NCBI GenBank assembly: GCA_950022655.1
Contig: OX465587.1
Coordinates: 22,633,716 to 22,697,715 of the forward strand
Reading direction: 5' to 3'
Source of the DNA: Alentia gelatinosa
Taxonomy: Eukaryota; Annelida; Polychaeta; Phyllodocida; Polynoidae
DNA length: 64,000 bases
The position numbers and the translations under genes were made by a program. Positions 1-15,000 of the stretch are shown here, piece after piece; positions within the stretch are counted from its first letter, which is position 1, and each line of letters opens with the position of its first letter. The notes beneath the pieces were generated by a model. It saw nothing but the letters and a program-made list of their open reading frames with translations, was not told where the DNA came from and did not search any database.

Positions 1-3000
1 ATGATCAGACTTATAATGCTTGTATGTTTTTTTAATACAGAGCAGTGTAGGCTTCCATATTCAAACATCGTCAATTGATATTTTTTAGCTGTAGCAACCA
101 TAATGAATTTACATACAATACATAGATCTCTTTAGATCAATAATTACCATGTTATGGTTGATCATGTTACAACTATGGTGAGGCTGAATTAGGATTTGAA
201 AGAATGAGGACTTTTTACTGACCCGTTTAATTATGTTTTTAATGAGTTACACCAATATTATGTGTTAGCACCCCCCCCCCCCCCCCACACACACACTCTC
301 CCCACAGACACTCTCCCCTTCTAGGTGGAAAAGACCCAGAACGATTGCGTTTTTAACTATTAAGCCCCGCTATAGTAAGCTAGCCTTAACATGTCTCAGG
401 CGAATCTGCACAGGGCATCGACCAACACAGCGTGATGCCAGAAAGTGGCTGGCAGGAGTTAGTCCTAAGTGATTCTGTCAATACTGTGCCATAGTTTTAC
501 AATTTTCTACCCCACCGCCTGTCGTTACAGGTCTAGTTATTGGTCAACTTGGGAGGCACTTGTTAGCAGAGGACAGCAGCTGACCATTTATCTATTTGTG
601 GCGCCCCCTATAACTCTTCACCCAGCAATTAAATATGCTAATTAAGGGCCGATATCAGTATGCACCAGGTTGGGTATTTCTTAAACCCTTCGCTGTCAAG
701 GGGAAGGAACAGGTTCCTTGATTAAGTTGTCCCGATTTCGCAACATCAAACTGCAATTCATCAACGACAAAGGTATATATACATGTATATGTCCACGGGG
801 GTCATTTAGAAGAAAATGAAGGATACCATAACAAAGATATCTAGATATAGCATTATAACATATGTTCATGTACAGTTAGCAACCGTCATGTGTAAATATG
901 ATGTACTTGTACATGGTTTTCCTTGTTTGTTTGACTCCGCATGGAAGAGCATCACCTAAAGGTGATAAACCTTTTATTGCCATTGATATTTTTCTTAGAA
1001 CGATAGAATTAAATCAAGAGCAATGATGATTTACTCACCTGCTTTTTGGCGTGTAAAATGAGTTACACCATTTCCAGAAAACAGTTGGTTGGATTTTAAA
1101 TCTTCTAGATGAAGATAGCACTGTGGAGTGGCTCCTGGATTCCAGTCAATTGAATAGCAATATGTGGTTGATGCAATGCACTGCTTCTTACAAGTAGTTA
1201 TTGAGTTTGCATTATCTCCTATCCCTCCTGGGGCATATTTGTTTTGTTGAGTCGTGAAGTCACCTGTAGCTCCTGCAAAAACGATAGCAGGTATATAGGT
1301 ACATGATCAGACTTATAATGCTTGTATGTTTTTTTAATACAGAGCAGTGTAGGCTTCCATATTCAAACATCGTCAATTGATATTTTTTAGCTGTAGCAAC
1401 CATTATGAATTTACATACAATACATAGATCTCTTTAGATCAATAATTACCATGTTATGGTTGATCATGTTACAACTATGGTGAGGCTGAATTAGGATTTG
1501 AAAGAATGAGGACTTTTTACTGACCCGTTTAATTATGTTTTTAATGAGTTACACCAATATTATGTGTTAGCACCCCCCCCCCCCCCCACACACACACTCT
1601 CCCCACAGACACTCTCCCCTTCTAGGTGGAAAAGACCCAGAACGATTGCGTTTTTAACTATTAAGCCCCGCTATAGTAAGCTAGCCTTAACATGTCTCAG
1701 GCGAATCTGCACAGGGCATAGACCAACACAGCGTGATGCCAGAAAGTGGCTGGCAGGAGTTAGTCCTAAGTGATTCTGTCAATACTGTGCCATAGTTTTA
1801 CAATTTTCTACCCCACCAACTGTCGTTACAGGTCTAGTCATTGGTCAACTTGGGAGGCACTTGTTAGCAGAGGACAGCAGCTGACCATTTATCTATTTAT
1901 GGCGCCCCCTATAACTCTTCACCCAGCAATTAAATATGCTAATTAAGGGCCGATATCAGTATGCACCAGGTTGGGTATTTCTTAAACCCTTCGTTGCAAG
2001 GGGAAGGAAGAGGTTCCTTGATTAATTTGTCCCGATTTCGCAACATCAAACTGCAATTCATCAACAACAAAGGTATATACATGTATATGTCCACGGGGGT
2101 CATTTAGAAGAAAATGAAGGATACCATAACAAAGATATCTAGATATAGCATTATAACATATGTTCATGTACAGTTAGCAACTGTCATGTGTAAATATGAT
2201 GTACTTGTACATGGTTTTCCTTGTTTGTTGGACTCCGCATGGAAGAGCATCACCTAAAGGTGATAAACCTTTTATTGCCATTGATATTTTTCTTAGAACG
2301 ATAGAATTAAATCAAGAGCAATGATGATTTACTCACCTGCTTTTTGGCGTGTAAAATGAGTTACACCATTTCCAGAAAACAGTTGGTTGGATTTTAAATC
2401 TTCTAGATGAAGATAGCACTGTGGAGTGGCTCCTGGATTCCAGTCAATTGAATAGCAATATGTGGTTGATGCAATGCACTGCTTCTTACAAGTAGTTATT
2501 GAGTTTGCATTATCTCCTATCCCTCCTGGGGCATATTTGTTTTGTTGAGTCGTGAAGTCACCTGTAGCTCCTGCAAAAACGATAGCAGGTATATAGCTAC
2601 ATGATCAGACTTATAATGCTTGTATGTTTTTTTAATACAGAGCAGTGTAGGCTTCCATATTCAAACATCGTCAATTGATATTTTTTAGCTGTAGCAACCA
2701 TTATGAATTTACATACAATACATAGATCTCTTTAGATCAATAATTACCATGTTATGGTTGATCATGTTGCAACTATGGTGAGGCTGAATTAGGATGTCAA
2801 AGAATTAGGACTCTTTACTGACCCGTTTAATTATATCTTTAAGGAGTTACACCAATATTATGTGTAAGCACCCCCCCCCCCCCCACACACACACACACAC
2901 TCTCCCCACAGACACTCTCCCCTTCTAGGTGGAAAAGACCCAGAACGATTGCGTTTTTAACTATTAAGCCCCGATATAGTAAGCTAGCCTTAACATATCT

Positions 3001-6000
3001 CAGGCGAATTTGCACAGGGCATCGACCAACACAGCGTGATGCCAGAAAGTGGCTGGCAGGAGTTAGTCCTAAGTGATTCTGTCAATACTGTGCCATAGTT
3101 TTACAATTTTCTACCCCACTGACTGTCGTTACAGGTCTAGTCATTGGTCAACTTGGGAGGCACTTGTTAGCAGAGGACAGCAGCTGACCATTTATCTATT
3201 TGTGGCGCCCCCTATAACTCTTCACCCAGCAATTAAATATGCTAATTAAGGGCCGATATCAGTATGCACCAGGTTGGGTATTTCTTAAACCCTTCGCTGT
3301 CAAGGGGAAGGAACAGGTTCCTTGATTAAGTTGTCCCGATTTCGCAACATCAAACTGCAATTCATCAACAACAAAGGTATATATACATGTATATGTCCAC
3401 GGGGGTCATTTAGAAGAAAATGAAGGATACCATAACAAAGATATCTAGATATAGCATTATAACATATGTTCATGTACAGTTAGCAACCGTCATGTGTAAA
3501 TATGATTTACTTGTACATGGTTTTCCTTGTTTGTTGGACTCCGCATGGAAGAGCATCACCTAAAGGTGATAAACCTTTTATTGCCATTGATATTTTTCTT
3601 AGAACGATAGAATTAAATCAAGAGCAATGATGATTTACTCACCTGCTTTTTGGCGTGTAAAATGAGTTACACCATTTCCAGAAAACAGTTGGTTGGATTT
3701 TAAATCTTCTAGATGAAGATAGCACTGTGGAGTGGCTCCTGGATTCCAGTCAATTGAATAGCAATATGTGGTTGATGCAATGCACTGCTTCTTACAAGTA
3801 GTTATTGAGTTTGCATTATCTCCTATCCCTCCTGGGGCATATTTGTTTTGATGAGTCGTGAAGTCACCTGTAGCTCCTGCAAAAACGATAGCAGGTATAT
3901 AGCTACATGATCAGACTTATAATGCTTGTATGTTTTTTTAATACAGAGCAGTGTAGGCTTCCATATTCAAACATCGTCAATTGATATTTTTTAGCTGTAG
4001 CAACCATTATGAATTTACATACAATACATAGATCTCTTTAGATCAATGATTACCATGTTATGGTTGATCATGTTGCAACTATGGTGAGGCTGAATTAGGA
4101 TGTCAAAGAATTAGGACTTTTTACTGACCCGTTTAATTATATCTTTAATGAGTTACACCAATATTATGTGTAAGCATCCCCCCCCCCCCAAACACACACA
4201 CTCTCCCCACAGACACTCTCCCCTTCTAGGTGGAAAAGACCCAGAACGATTGCGTTTTTAACTATTAAGCCCCGCTATAGTAAGCTAGCCTTAACATATC
4301 TCAGGCGAATCTGCACAGGGCATCGACCAACACAGCGTGATGCCAGAAAGTGGCTGGCAGGAGTTAGTCCTAAGTGATTCTGTCAATACTGTGCCATAGT
4401 TTTACAATTTTCTACCCCACCGACTGTCGTTACAGGTCTAGTCATTGGTCAACTTGGGAGGCACTTGTTAGCAGAGGACAGCAGCTGACCATTTATCTAT
4501 TTGTGGCGCCCCCTATAACTCTTCACCCAGCAATTAAATATGCTAATTAAGGGCCGATATCAGTATGCACCAGGTTGGGTATTTCTTAAACCCTTCGCTG
4601 TCAAGGGGAAGGAACAGGTTCCTTGATTAAGTTGTCCCGATTTCGCAACATCAAACTGCAATTCATCATCGACAAAGGTATATACATGTATATGTCCACG
4701 GGGGTCATTTAGAAGAAAATGAAGGATACCATAACAAAGATATCTAGATATAGCATTATAACATATGTTCATGTACAGTTAGCAACTGTCATGTGTAAAT
4801 ATGATGTACTTGTACATGGTTTTCCTTGTTTGTTGGACTCCGCATGGAAGAGCATCACCTAAAGGTGATAAACCTTTTATTGCCATTGATATTTTTCTTA
4901 GAACGATAGAATTAAATCAAGAGCAATGATGATTTACTCACCTGCTTTTTGGCGTGTAAAATGAGTTACACCATTTCCAGAAAACAGTTGGTTGGATTTT
5001 AAATCTTCTAGATGAAGATAGCACTGTGGAGTGGCTCCTGGATTCCAGTCAATTGAATAGCAATATGTGGTTGATGCAATGCACTGCTTCTTACAAGTAG
5101 TTATTGAGTTTGCATTATCTCCTATCCCTCCTGGGGCATATTTGTTTTGTTGAGTCGTGAAGTCACCTGTAGCTCCTGCAAAAACGATAGCAGGTATATA
5201 GCTACATGATCAGACTTATAATGCTTGTATGTTTTTTTAATACAGAGCAGTGTAGGCTTCCATATTCAAACACCGTCAACTGATATTTTTTTAGCTGTAG
5301 CAACCATTATGAATTTACATACAATACATAGATCTCTTTAGATCAATGATTACCATGTTATGGTTGATCATGTTGCAACTATGGTGAGGCTGAATTAGGA
5401 TGTCAAAGAATTAGGACTTTTTACTGACCCGTTTAATTATATCTTTAATGAGTTACACCAATATTATGTGTAAGCATCCCCCCCCCCACACACACACTCT
5501 CCCCACAGACACTCTCCCCTTCTAGGTGGAAAAGACCCAGAACGATTGCGTTTTTAACTATTAAGCCCCGCTATAGTAAGCTAGCCTTAACATATCTCAG
5601 GCGAATCTGCACAGGGCATCGACCAACACAGCGTGATGCCAGAAAGTGGCTGGCAGGAGTTAGTCCTAAGGGATTCTGTCAATACTGTGCCATAGTTTTA
5701 CAATTTTCTACCCCACCGACTGTCGTTACATGTCTAGTCATTGGTCAACTTGGGAGGCACTTGTTAGCAGAGGACAGCAGCTGACCATTTATCTATTTGT
5801 GGCGCCCCCTATAACTCTTCACCCAGCAATTAAATATGCTAATTAAGGGCCGATATCAGTATGCACCAGGTTGGGTATTTCTTAAACCCTTCGCTGTCAA
5901 GGGGAAGGAAGAGGTTCCTTGATTAATTTGTCCCGATTTCGCAACATCAAACTGCAATTCATCATCGACAAAGGTATATACATGTATATGTCCACGGGGG

Positions 6001-9000
6001 TCATTTAGAAGAAAATGAAGGATACCATAACAAAGATATCTAGATATAGCATTATAACATATGTTCATGTACAGTTAGCAACCGTCATATGTAAATATGA
6101 TGTACTTGTACATGGTTTTCCTTGTTTGTTGGACTCCGCATGGAAGAGCATCACCTAAAGGTGATAAACCTTTTATTGCCATTGATATTTTTCTTAGAAC
6201 GATAGAATTAAATCAAGAGCAATGATGATTTACTCACCTGCTTTTTGGCGTGTAAAATGAGTTACACCATTTCCAGAAAACAGTTGGTTGGATCTTAAAT
6301 CTTCTAGATGAAGATAGCACTGTGGAGTGGCTCCTGGATTCCAGTCAATTGAATAGCAATATGTGGTTGATGCAATGCACTGCTTCTTACAAGTAGTTAT
6401 TGAGTTTGCATTATCTCCTATCCCTCCTGGGGCATATTTGTTTTGTTGAGTCGTGAAGTCACCTGTAGCTCCTGCAAAAACGATAGCAGGTATATAGGTA
6501 CATGATCAGACTTATAATGCTTGTATGTTTTTTTAATACAGAGCAGTGTAGGCTTCCATATTCAAACATCGTCAATTGATATTTTTTAGCTGTAGCAACC
6601 ATTATGAATTTACATACAATACATAGATCTCTTTAGATCAATAATTACCATGTTATGGTTGATCATGTTGCAACTATGGTGAGGCTGAATTAGGATGTCA
6701 AAGAATTAGGACTTTTTACTGACCCGTTTAATTATATCTTTAATGAGTTAAACCAATATTATGTGTAAGCACCCCCCCCCCCCACACACACACACACACT
6801 CTCCCCACAGACACTCTCCCCTTCTAGGTGGAAAAGACCCAGAACGATTGCGTTTTTAACTATTAAGGTCCGCTATAGTAAGCTAGCCTTAACATATCTC
6901 AGGCGAATCTGCACAGGGCATAGACCAACACAGCGTGATGCCAGAAAGTGGCTGGCAGGAGTTAGTCCTAAGTGATTCTGTCAATACTGTGCCATAGTTT
7001 TACAATTTTCTACCCCACCGACTGTCGTTACAGGTCTAGTCATTGGTCAACTTGGGAGGCACTTGTTAGCAGAGGACAGCAGCTGACCATTTATCTATTT
7101 ATGGCGCCCCCTATAACTCTTCACCCAGCAATTAAATATGCTAATTAAGGGCCGATATCAGTATGCACCAGGTTGGGTATTTCTTAAACCCTTCGCTGTC
7201 AAGGGGAAGGAACAGGTTCCTTGATTAATTTGTCCCGATTTCGCAACATCAAACTGCAATTCATCAACGACAAAGGTATATACATGTATATGTCCACGGG
7301 GGTCATTTAGAAGAAAATGAAGGATACCATAACAAAGATATCTAGATATAGCATTATAACATATGTTCATGTACAGTTAGCAACTGTCTTGTGTAAATAT
7401 GATGTACTTGTACATGGTTTTCCTTGTTTGTTTGACTCCGCATGGAAGAGCATCACCTAAAGGTGATAAACCTTTTATTGCCATTGATATTTTTCTTAGA
7501 ACGATAGAATTAAATCAAGAGCAATGATGATTTACTCACCTGCTTTTTGGCGTGTAAAATGAGTTACACCATTTCCAGAAAACAGTTGGTTGGATTTTAA
7601 ATCTTCTAGATGAAGATAGCACTGTGGAGTGGCTCCTGGATTCCAGTCAATTGAATAGCAATATGTGGTTGATGCAATGCACTGCTTCTTACAAGTAGTT
7701 ATTGAGTTTGCATTATCTCCTATCCCTCCTGGGGCATATTTGTTTTGTTGAGTCGTGAAGTCACCTGTAGCTCCTGCAAAAACGATAGCAGGTATATAGC
7801 TACATGATCAGACTTATAATGCTTGTATGTTTTTTTAATACAGAGCAGTGTAGGCTTCCATATTCAAACACCGTCAACTGATATTTTTTTAGCTGTAGCA
7901 ACCATTATGAATTTACATACAATACATAGATCTCTTTAGATCAATGATTACCATGTTATGGTTGATCATGTTGCAACTATGGTGAGGCTGAATTAGGATG
8001 TCAAAGAATTAGGACTTTTTACTGACCCGTTTAATTATATCTTTAATGAGTTACACCAATATTATGTGTAAGCATCCCCCCCCCACACACACACTCTCCC
8101 CACAGACACTCTCCCCTTCTAGGTGGAAAAGACCCAGAACGATTGCGTTTTTAACTATTAAGCCCCGCTATAGTAAGCTAGCCTTAACATATCTCAGGCG
8201 AATCTGCACAGGGCATCGACCAACACAGCGTGATGCCAGAAAGTGGCTGGCAGGAGTTAGTCCTAAGGGATTCTGTCAATACTGTGCCATAGTTTTACAA
8301 TTTTCTACCCCACCGACTGTCGTTACATGTCTAGTCATTGGTCAACTTGGGAGGCACTTGTTAGCAGAGGACAGCAGCTGACCATTTATCTATTTGTGGC
8401 GCCCCCTATAACTCTTCACCCAGCAATTAAATATGCTAATTAAGGGCCGATATCAGTATGCACCAGGTTGGGTATTTCTTAAACCCTTCGCTGTCAAGGG
8501 GAAGGAAGAGGTTCCTTGATTAATTTGTCCCGATTTCGCAACATCAAACTGCAATTCATCATCGACAAAGGTATATACATGTATATGTCCACGGGGGTCA
8601 TTTAGAAGAAAATGAAGGATACCATAACAAAGATATCTAGATATAGCATTATAACAGATGTTCATGTACAGTTAGCAACTGTCATGTGTAAATATGATGT
8701 ACTTGTACATGGTTTTCCTTGTTTGTTGGACTCCGCATGGAAGAGCATCACCTAAAGGTGATAAACCTTTTATTGCCATTGATATTTTTCTTAGAACGAT
8801 AGAATTAAATCAAGAGCAATGATGATTTACTCACCTGCTTTTTGGCGTGTAAAATGAGTTACACCATTTCCAGAAAACAGTTGGTTGGATTTTAAATCTT
8901 CTAGATGAAGATAGCACTGTGGAGTGGCTCCTGGATTCCAGTCAATTGAATAGCAATATGTGGTTGATGCAATGCACTGCTTCTTACAAGTAGTTATTGA

Positions 9001-12000
9001 GTTTGCATTATCTCCTATCCCTCCTGGGGCATATTTGTTTTGTTGAGTCGTGAAGTCACCTGTAGCTCCTGCAAAAACGATAGCAGGTATATAGCTACAT
9101 GATCAGACTTATAATGCTTGTATGTTTTTTTAATACAGAGCAGTGTAGGCTTCCATATTCAAACATCGTCAATTGATATTTTTTAGCTGTAGCAACCATT
9201 ATGAATTTACATACAATACATAGATCTCTTTAGATCAATGATTACCATGTTATGGTTGATCATGTTGCAACTATGGTGAGGCTGAATTAGGATGTCAAAG
9301 AATTAGGACTTTTTACTGACCCGTTTAATTATATCTTTAATGAGTTACACCAATATTATGTGTAAGCATCCCCCCCCCCCCAAACACACACACTCTCCCC
9401 ACAGACACTCTCCCCTTCTAGGTGGAAAAGACCCAGAACGATTGCGTTTTTAACTATTAAGCCCCGCTATAGTAAGCTAGCCTTAACATATCTCAGGCGA
9501 ATCTGCACAGGGCATCGACCAACACAGCGTGATGCCAGAAAGTGGCTGGCAGGAGTTAGTCCTAAGGGATTCTGTCAATACTGTGCCATAGTTTTACAAT
9601 TTTCTACCCCACCGACTGTCGTTACATGTCTAGTCATTGGTCAACTTGGGAGGCACTTGTTAGCAGAGGACAGCAGCTGACCATTTATCTATTTGTGGCG
9701 CCCCCTATAACTCTTCACCCAGCAATTAAATATGCTAATTAAGGGCCGATATCAGTATGCACCAGGTTGGGTATTTCTTAAACCCTTCGCTGTCAAGGGG
9801 AAGGAACAGGTTCCTTGATTAATTTGTCCCGATTTCGCAACATCAAACTGCAATTCATCATCGACAAAGGTATATACATGTATATGTCCACGGGGGTCAT
9901 TTAGAAGAAAATGAAGGATACCATAACAAAGATATCTAGATATAGCATTATAACATATGTTCATGTACAGTTAGCAACCGTCATGTGTAAATATGATGTA
10001 CTTGTACATGGTTTTCCTTGTTTGTTGGACTCCGCATGGAAGAGCATCACCTAAAGGTGATAAACCTTTTATTGCCATTGATATTTTTCTTAGAACGATA
10101 GAATTAAATCAAGAGCAATGATGATTTACTCACCTGCTTTTTGGCGTGTAAAATGAGTTACACCATTTCCAGAAAACAGTTGGTTGGATTTTAAATCTTC
10201 TAGATGAAGATAGCACTGTGGAGTGGCTCCTGGATTCCAGTCAATTGAATAGCAATATGTGGTTGATGCAATGCACTGCTTCTTACAAGTAGTTATTGAG
10301 TTTGCATTATCTCCTATCCCTCCTGGGGCATATTTGTTTTGTTGAGTCGTGAAGTCACCTGTAGCTCCTGCAAAAACGATAGCAGGTATATAGCTACATG
10401 ATCAGACTTATAATGCTTGTATGTTTTTTTAATACAGAGCAGTGTAGGCTTCCATATTCAAACATCGTCAATTGATATTTTTTAGCTGTAGCAACCATTA
10501 TGAATTTACACACAATACATAGATCTCTTTAGATCAATAATTACCATGTTATGGTTGATCATGTTGCAACTATGGTGAGGCTGAATTAGGATGTCAAAGA
10601 ATTAGGACTCTTTACTGACCCGTTTAATTATATCTTTAAGGAGTTACACCAATATTATGTGTAAGCACCCCCCCCCCCCCCACACACACACACTCTCCCC
10701 ACAGACACTCTCCCCTTCTAGGTGGAAAAGACCCAGAACGATTGCGTTTTTAACTATTAAGCCCCGCTATAGTAAGCTAGCCTTAACATATCTCAGGCGA
10801 ATCTGCACAGGGCATCGACCAACACAGTGTGATGCCAGAAAGTGGCTGGCAGGAGTTAGTCCTAAGTGATTCTGTCAATACTGTGCCATAGTTTTACAAT
10901 TTTCTACCCCACCGACTGTCGTTACAGGTCTAGTCATTGGTCAACTTGGGAGGCACTTGTTAGCAGAGGACAGCAGCTGACCATTTATCTATTTGTGGCG
11001 CCCCCTATAACTCTTCACCCAGCAATTAAATATGCTAATTAAGGGCCGATATCAGTATGCACCAGGTTGGGTATTTCTTAAACCCTTCGCTGGCAAGGGG
11101 AAGGAAGAGGTTTCTTGATTAATTTGTCCCGATTTCGCAACATCAAACTGCAATTCATCAACAACAAAGGTATATACATGTATAAGTTATGGAGACGAAG
11201 TATAAGTGAAGTACAAGACAACGAGTAATTGTAGTTTGGTGAGTATAACAAACACCAGGCCCTAACCTTTATTACTGGAAGTACAATCCTTGGAACCTCA
11301 GTATTACAAAGTACAAAACTGAGTAACTTAGACTTGAAATTAAAAAATAAAAATTAAAAATTTATAGGTCTGATCCTGAAGACATGCAAAGGTAGAGTGA
11401 CGAATGCGCATCACAGCAACCGTCAATAGAATTATTGACGCAACACAACAATAACCGCTATACCATAGTGACCCCATAGCAACTCGCTAGGTGGCGACGG
11501 TAGTAGCTTAGTCTAATAATTATACATGTATAATCTGGGAGTTATACAGTTATATAAGTTATGGAGACGAAGTATAAGTGAAGTACAAGACAACAAGTAA
11601 TTGTAGTTTGGTGAGTATAACAAACACCAGGCCAAGAACCGCCAAACACAATTACGAATTTTTTTCGTAGTTAGACAAGAACGATTTTATTGTTGAAACC
11701 TCAGTGAGGGATTCCGTATTATGTAGGTATCTGTAGACTGAGGCCGATTTCCAATTTCCTTTAGATTTAATTACCTCAATCGGCATACCCAAGTCTTTTA
11801 AAAATGTGGCCTAACCATGGCGTAGGGAATGAGTAGAGACATTACCCGTGATTCCACATTGTTTTGATAAACTCTTTAACCTTGAGTTGAAATAACCATA
11901 AGACATAGGTTTTTTACCCAAACTTATTAACGGTAAGGATAAACTTTTACGATAAATTAGTTGAACTACGATTTTGTAAACACACCAAAACGACCCTGGA

Positions 12001-15000
12001 ATTGAGTGAATAAAAATGTCAAAAGGGTCTAGACCGAATTGGTCAGTCTTACTAGTACGAATATGTATTTTGATAACCGACGAATCAATGGTTAAGTCCC
12101 CAATAAGTAGATTATGGGGTGATATCGTTACATGTGATTTTCTCAGTAATCCACGAAAACATAGGACCACAGCTAACCAGAAATTCAGGTCATCCGAATT
12201 TCCCAAGTCTAAAATACGGTAAATATTTTGTAAGTCTTGAACTTTAAAAGGGTAACGAGAATTATCCTTTACGATAAATGATCTATGAATACCTTTGATA
12301 ACCATCTTTAATCTGAAATCATTGGAATGATCCAGATAACCCAACATTTTTTGCTTCCACCAAATAGCTGAAAGATAATTCTTTATCGATACTGGCGATA
12401 AAAAATCCGACATATATGAAGCATACCAGCAAGCCTGAGTAGGATTGCATGGAAATGGTTTGAGATTAAATTTCTCACAAAAACGTGAATAACAATTTAA
12501 TTGATTTACCCTGGATTTGTTAGTGGCGATTGACATTGCCACGGATAGGAATTTATCCGTTTTATCCTGTACCTCCCGGATTAGGTCTGTAATTCAGAAC
12601 AACACATGTTATGAGTTTTAAGAGTTAAAACACATTTTTAGAATACACCATTGTATTCCAACCTTGATAATTGATCTGCTAACGTATTATCGCTACTTTT
12701 TATATACGTTGCCCAAATATCGATATTGTAAATGAAACATGTCCAAAATATTTCTCGTAACCACGACATACATGTCTTATTTTTGCTTTTACCGGAGTTT
12801 AACATGTATAGGACTTGCATGTTATCCGTCACCACCTCTACTCTCTTGTGACGATAATTACCGCCCCACCTTTTTAGGCCGATAAGTACAGGCCAGAGTT
12901 CTAATACATTGATATTCATGCCATAAATATCGCTAATTGGTGGTTCTTCTTGATGACCGCATTTATTTAAGTCAGAAGGTATTTTTTCCCAACTACCGAA
13001 AAAATAATCGCAACCGGCCCAACCGCCGAAACCTTTAAAAGATGAATCGGTGACGATTGGTACATTGTGACATGTTGTGCGTATTAACGATTTACAGTTA
13101 AAAATACGACAGAAATTTAACCACCATTCTAGGTCTGCCGATAAATCGTCATCAATATTCCTCTTAGATTTATGATTCAAATCTTTTATCATGTCGAATA
13201 GGCGTCTACTAAAAGTTTTACCGCCCTTGACGATTTGAGCGCAAAAAGACATTAATCCGCCCAGCCTTTCGAGGTCCTTTTTATTTACAAACCCTTTTGC
13301 TATAGTTTCTTCTATAGTTTTGGATAGTTTATCGACTTTTTCTTGAGGAAGACTCAATTCCATCCTTGAAGAATCGATTGTTATGCCTAGAAATACAGTA
13401 TTTCTACATGGATCTGTTACCTTGTTAAAAGATATTTTAAAACCCATTTTCTCAATCGTATCTATGACGATTCCCCTGTCTCTGAGACACTCCTCGTATG
13501 TGGTACCAATAATTAGAAAATCATCGAGATAATTTACCAGTTTCTTTACACCTTTAGATTTAGCGATTTTGACTATATAGTTCGAAATTGAGCTAAAAAT
13601 ATTAGGAGCGCATTATAGGCCGAATGCTAACCTGTTGTCTCTGTAATAATCGTCTTTCCATTTGAAGCCTAGAGATTCAGCATTTTTAGGATCAATATGT
13701 ACTGAACGATAGGCCGATTTTATGTCAACCAAGCACATGTAATCGTCACGATTGAGATAATCTACTGCGGTTTCCACTGAACTGTATGAAAATGATTCAT
13801 AAGTTTCTTTCATGTGATCGTTAATTGATTCGCCAAAAGGCCTAGAACAATCCGTGATGGGCCTAAATTTCCCATTTTCTTTTAGGACCCCACCTAAAGC
13901 ATGTACGCATTTAGGCTTTTTCTTTACTTTTGAAATTCTCCCATTTTCTAATTCCGATCTAACTACTTCATCGAATTTTTCACAACAAATTCCCTCCATA
14001 AGTGATTTATAATTTTCACATTCATATTCCGCCGAACAATCGGAATCGAGTATTTTAAAACCATTACGAAGGCCCGACCATAAGAACTCCCTGTCTTTTG
14101 CGTCTATAGAATCGAGAGCATTTTCTCCAGTTAAATATACCGCCGATCTACATGGTTTTAAATCCACCGCGATTTCGTTGACATAGTATTTACAGTCACA
14201 TTTACCGTTAATACATTTTTCCGTGACAACAATATCATCTTCACAAACCTTTTTCTTTGTTTCCCCATGGATTTCTTCCTCCGAAGCAAGATTGATAGGA
14301 ATGTTTACCGTTGCTACTCTATCGCTAGGGGGATTCCCTGCGATTACGTCATTATCGAGCGGGGATCCCTGACGACCATAAGCGTCCATAGTTACGGCCA
14401 CGCCCCCTATTTTATCGCTTTGAATTTTCCCGCTCGATATATCATTTCATTTGCTGTGTTTCTGATCTTTGCTTTGTGTTTTGCAATCGTATGAACCGTG
14501 ACCATAGCTATGGCAGTTATTGCAACTATGTTTGTACTTGCAACTTGTGTATTTGCAACCTTCTGGTTTATTAAATGCAAAACATACATTATTATCGCCC
14601 TGTGATTTGCTTTTTGTTTTTACACTTTTCTTCATCGAAGCTGCTGAAATCGTACCATCAAAAGATAAAAATCTGACTATTGCTGCTGGATTTACCACTG
14701 ATAACGATTTTATACCTTTTTCAATAGTTTCAAACCTGACACTTTCGTCGTAGTTTATCAACGCTTCAGCAGTAAACATCCTCGTTTCTGCTTTTTCTCC
14801 CACCAAGATTAAATGGTCAATGAATCCGCTCAGTTCCTTACCTGAGTCGTATAGATTTTTTAAGATTTTTATATTTACCAGATTCAGTTTTTCAATCGAT
14901 ACAATTTTCTCGTCCTTTTTCAAATATTTTTTAGAGGAGAAAACATTATTTTTAGGCCTACCTTTAGACTTTCTACAAGCTGATTCTCTACTTGATGATC

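Noticed and set aside
4560..4772. A 70-codon minus-strand frame (MNICYNAISRYLC...) that recurs in many units
   Set aside because: It lies wholly in the unit intron, its length and end change with single-base differences between units (for example 61 codons at 1982-2167), and it has no homology or splice support. It recurs only because the unit recurs.
8046..8381. Plus-strand frames of 69-111 codons starting near MSYTNIMCKHPPPP
   Set aside because: They run through the poly-C/CA microsatellite on the strand opposite to the gene, and they open or close with microsatellite length. No sign of coding.
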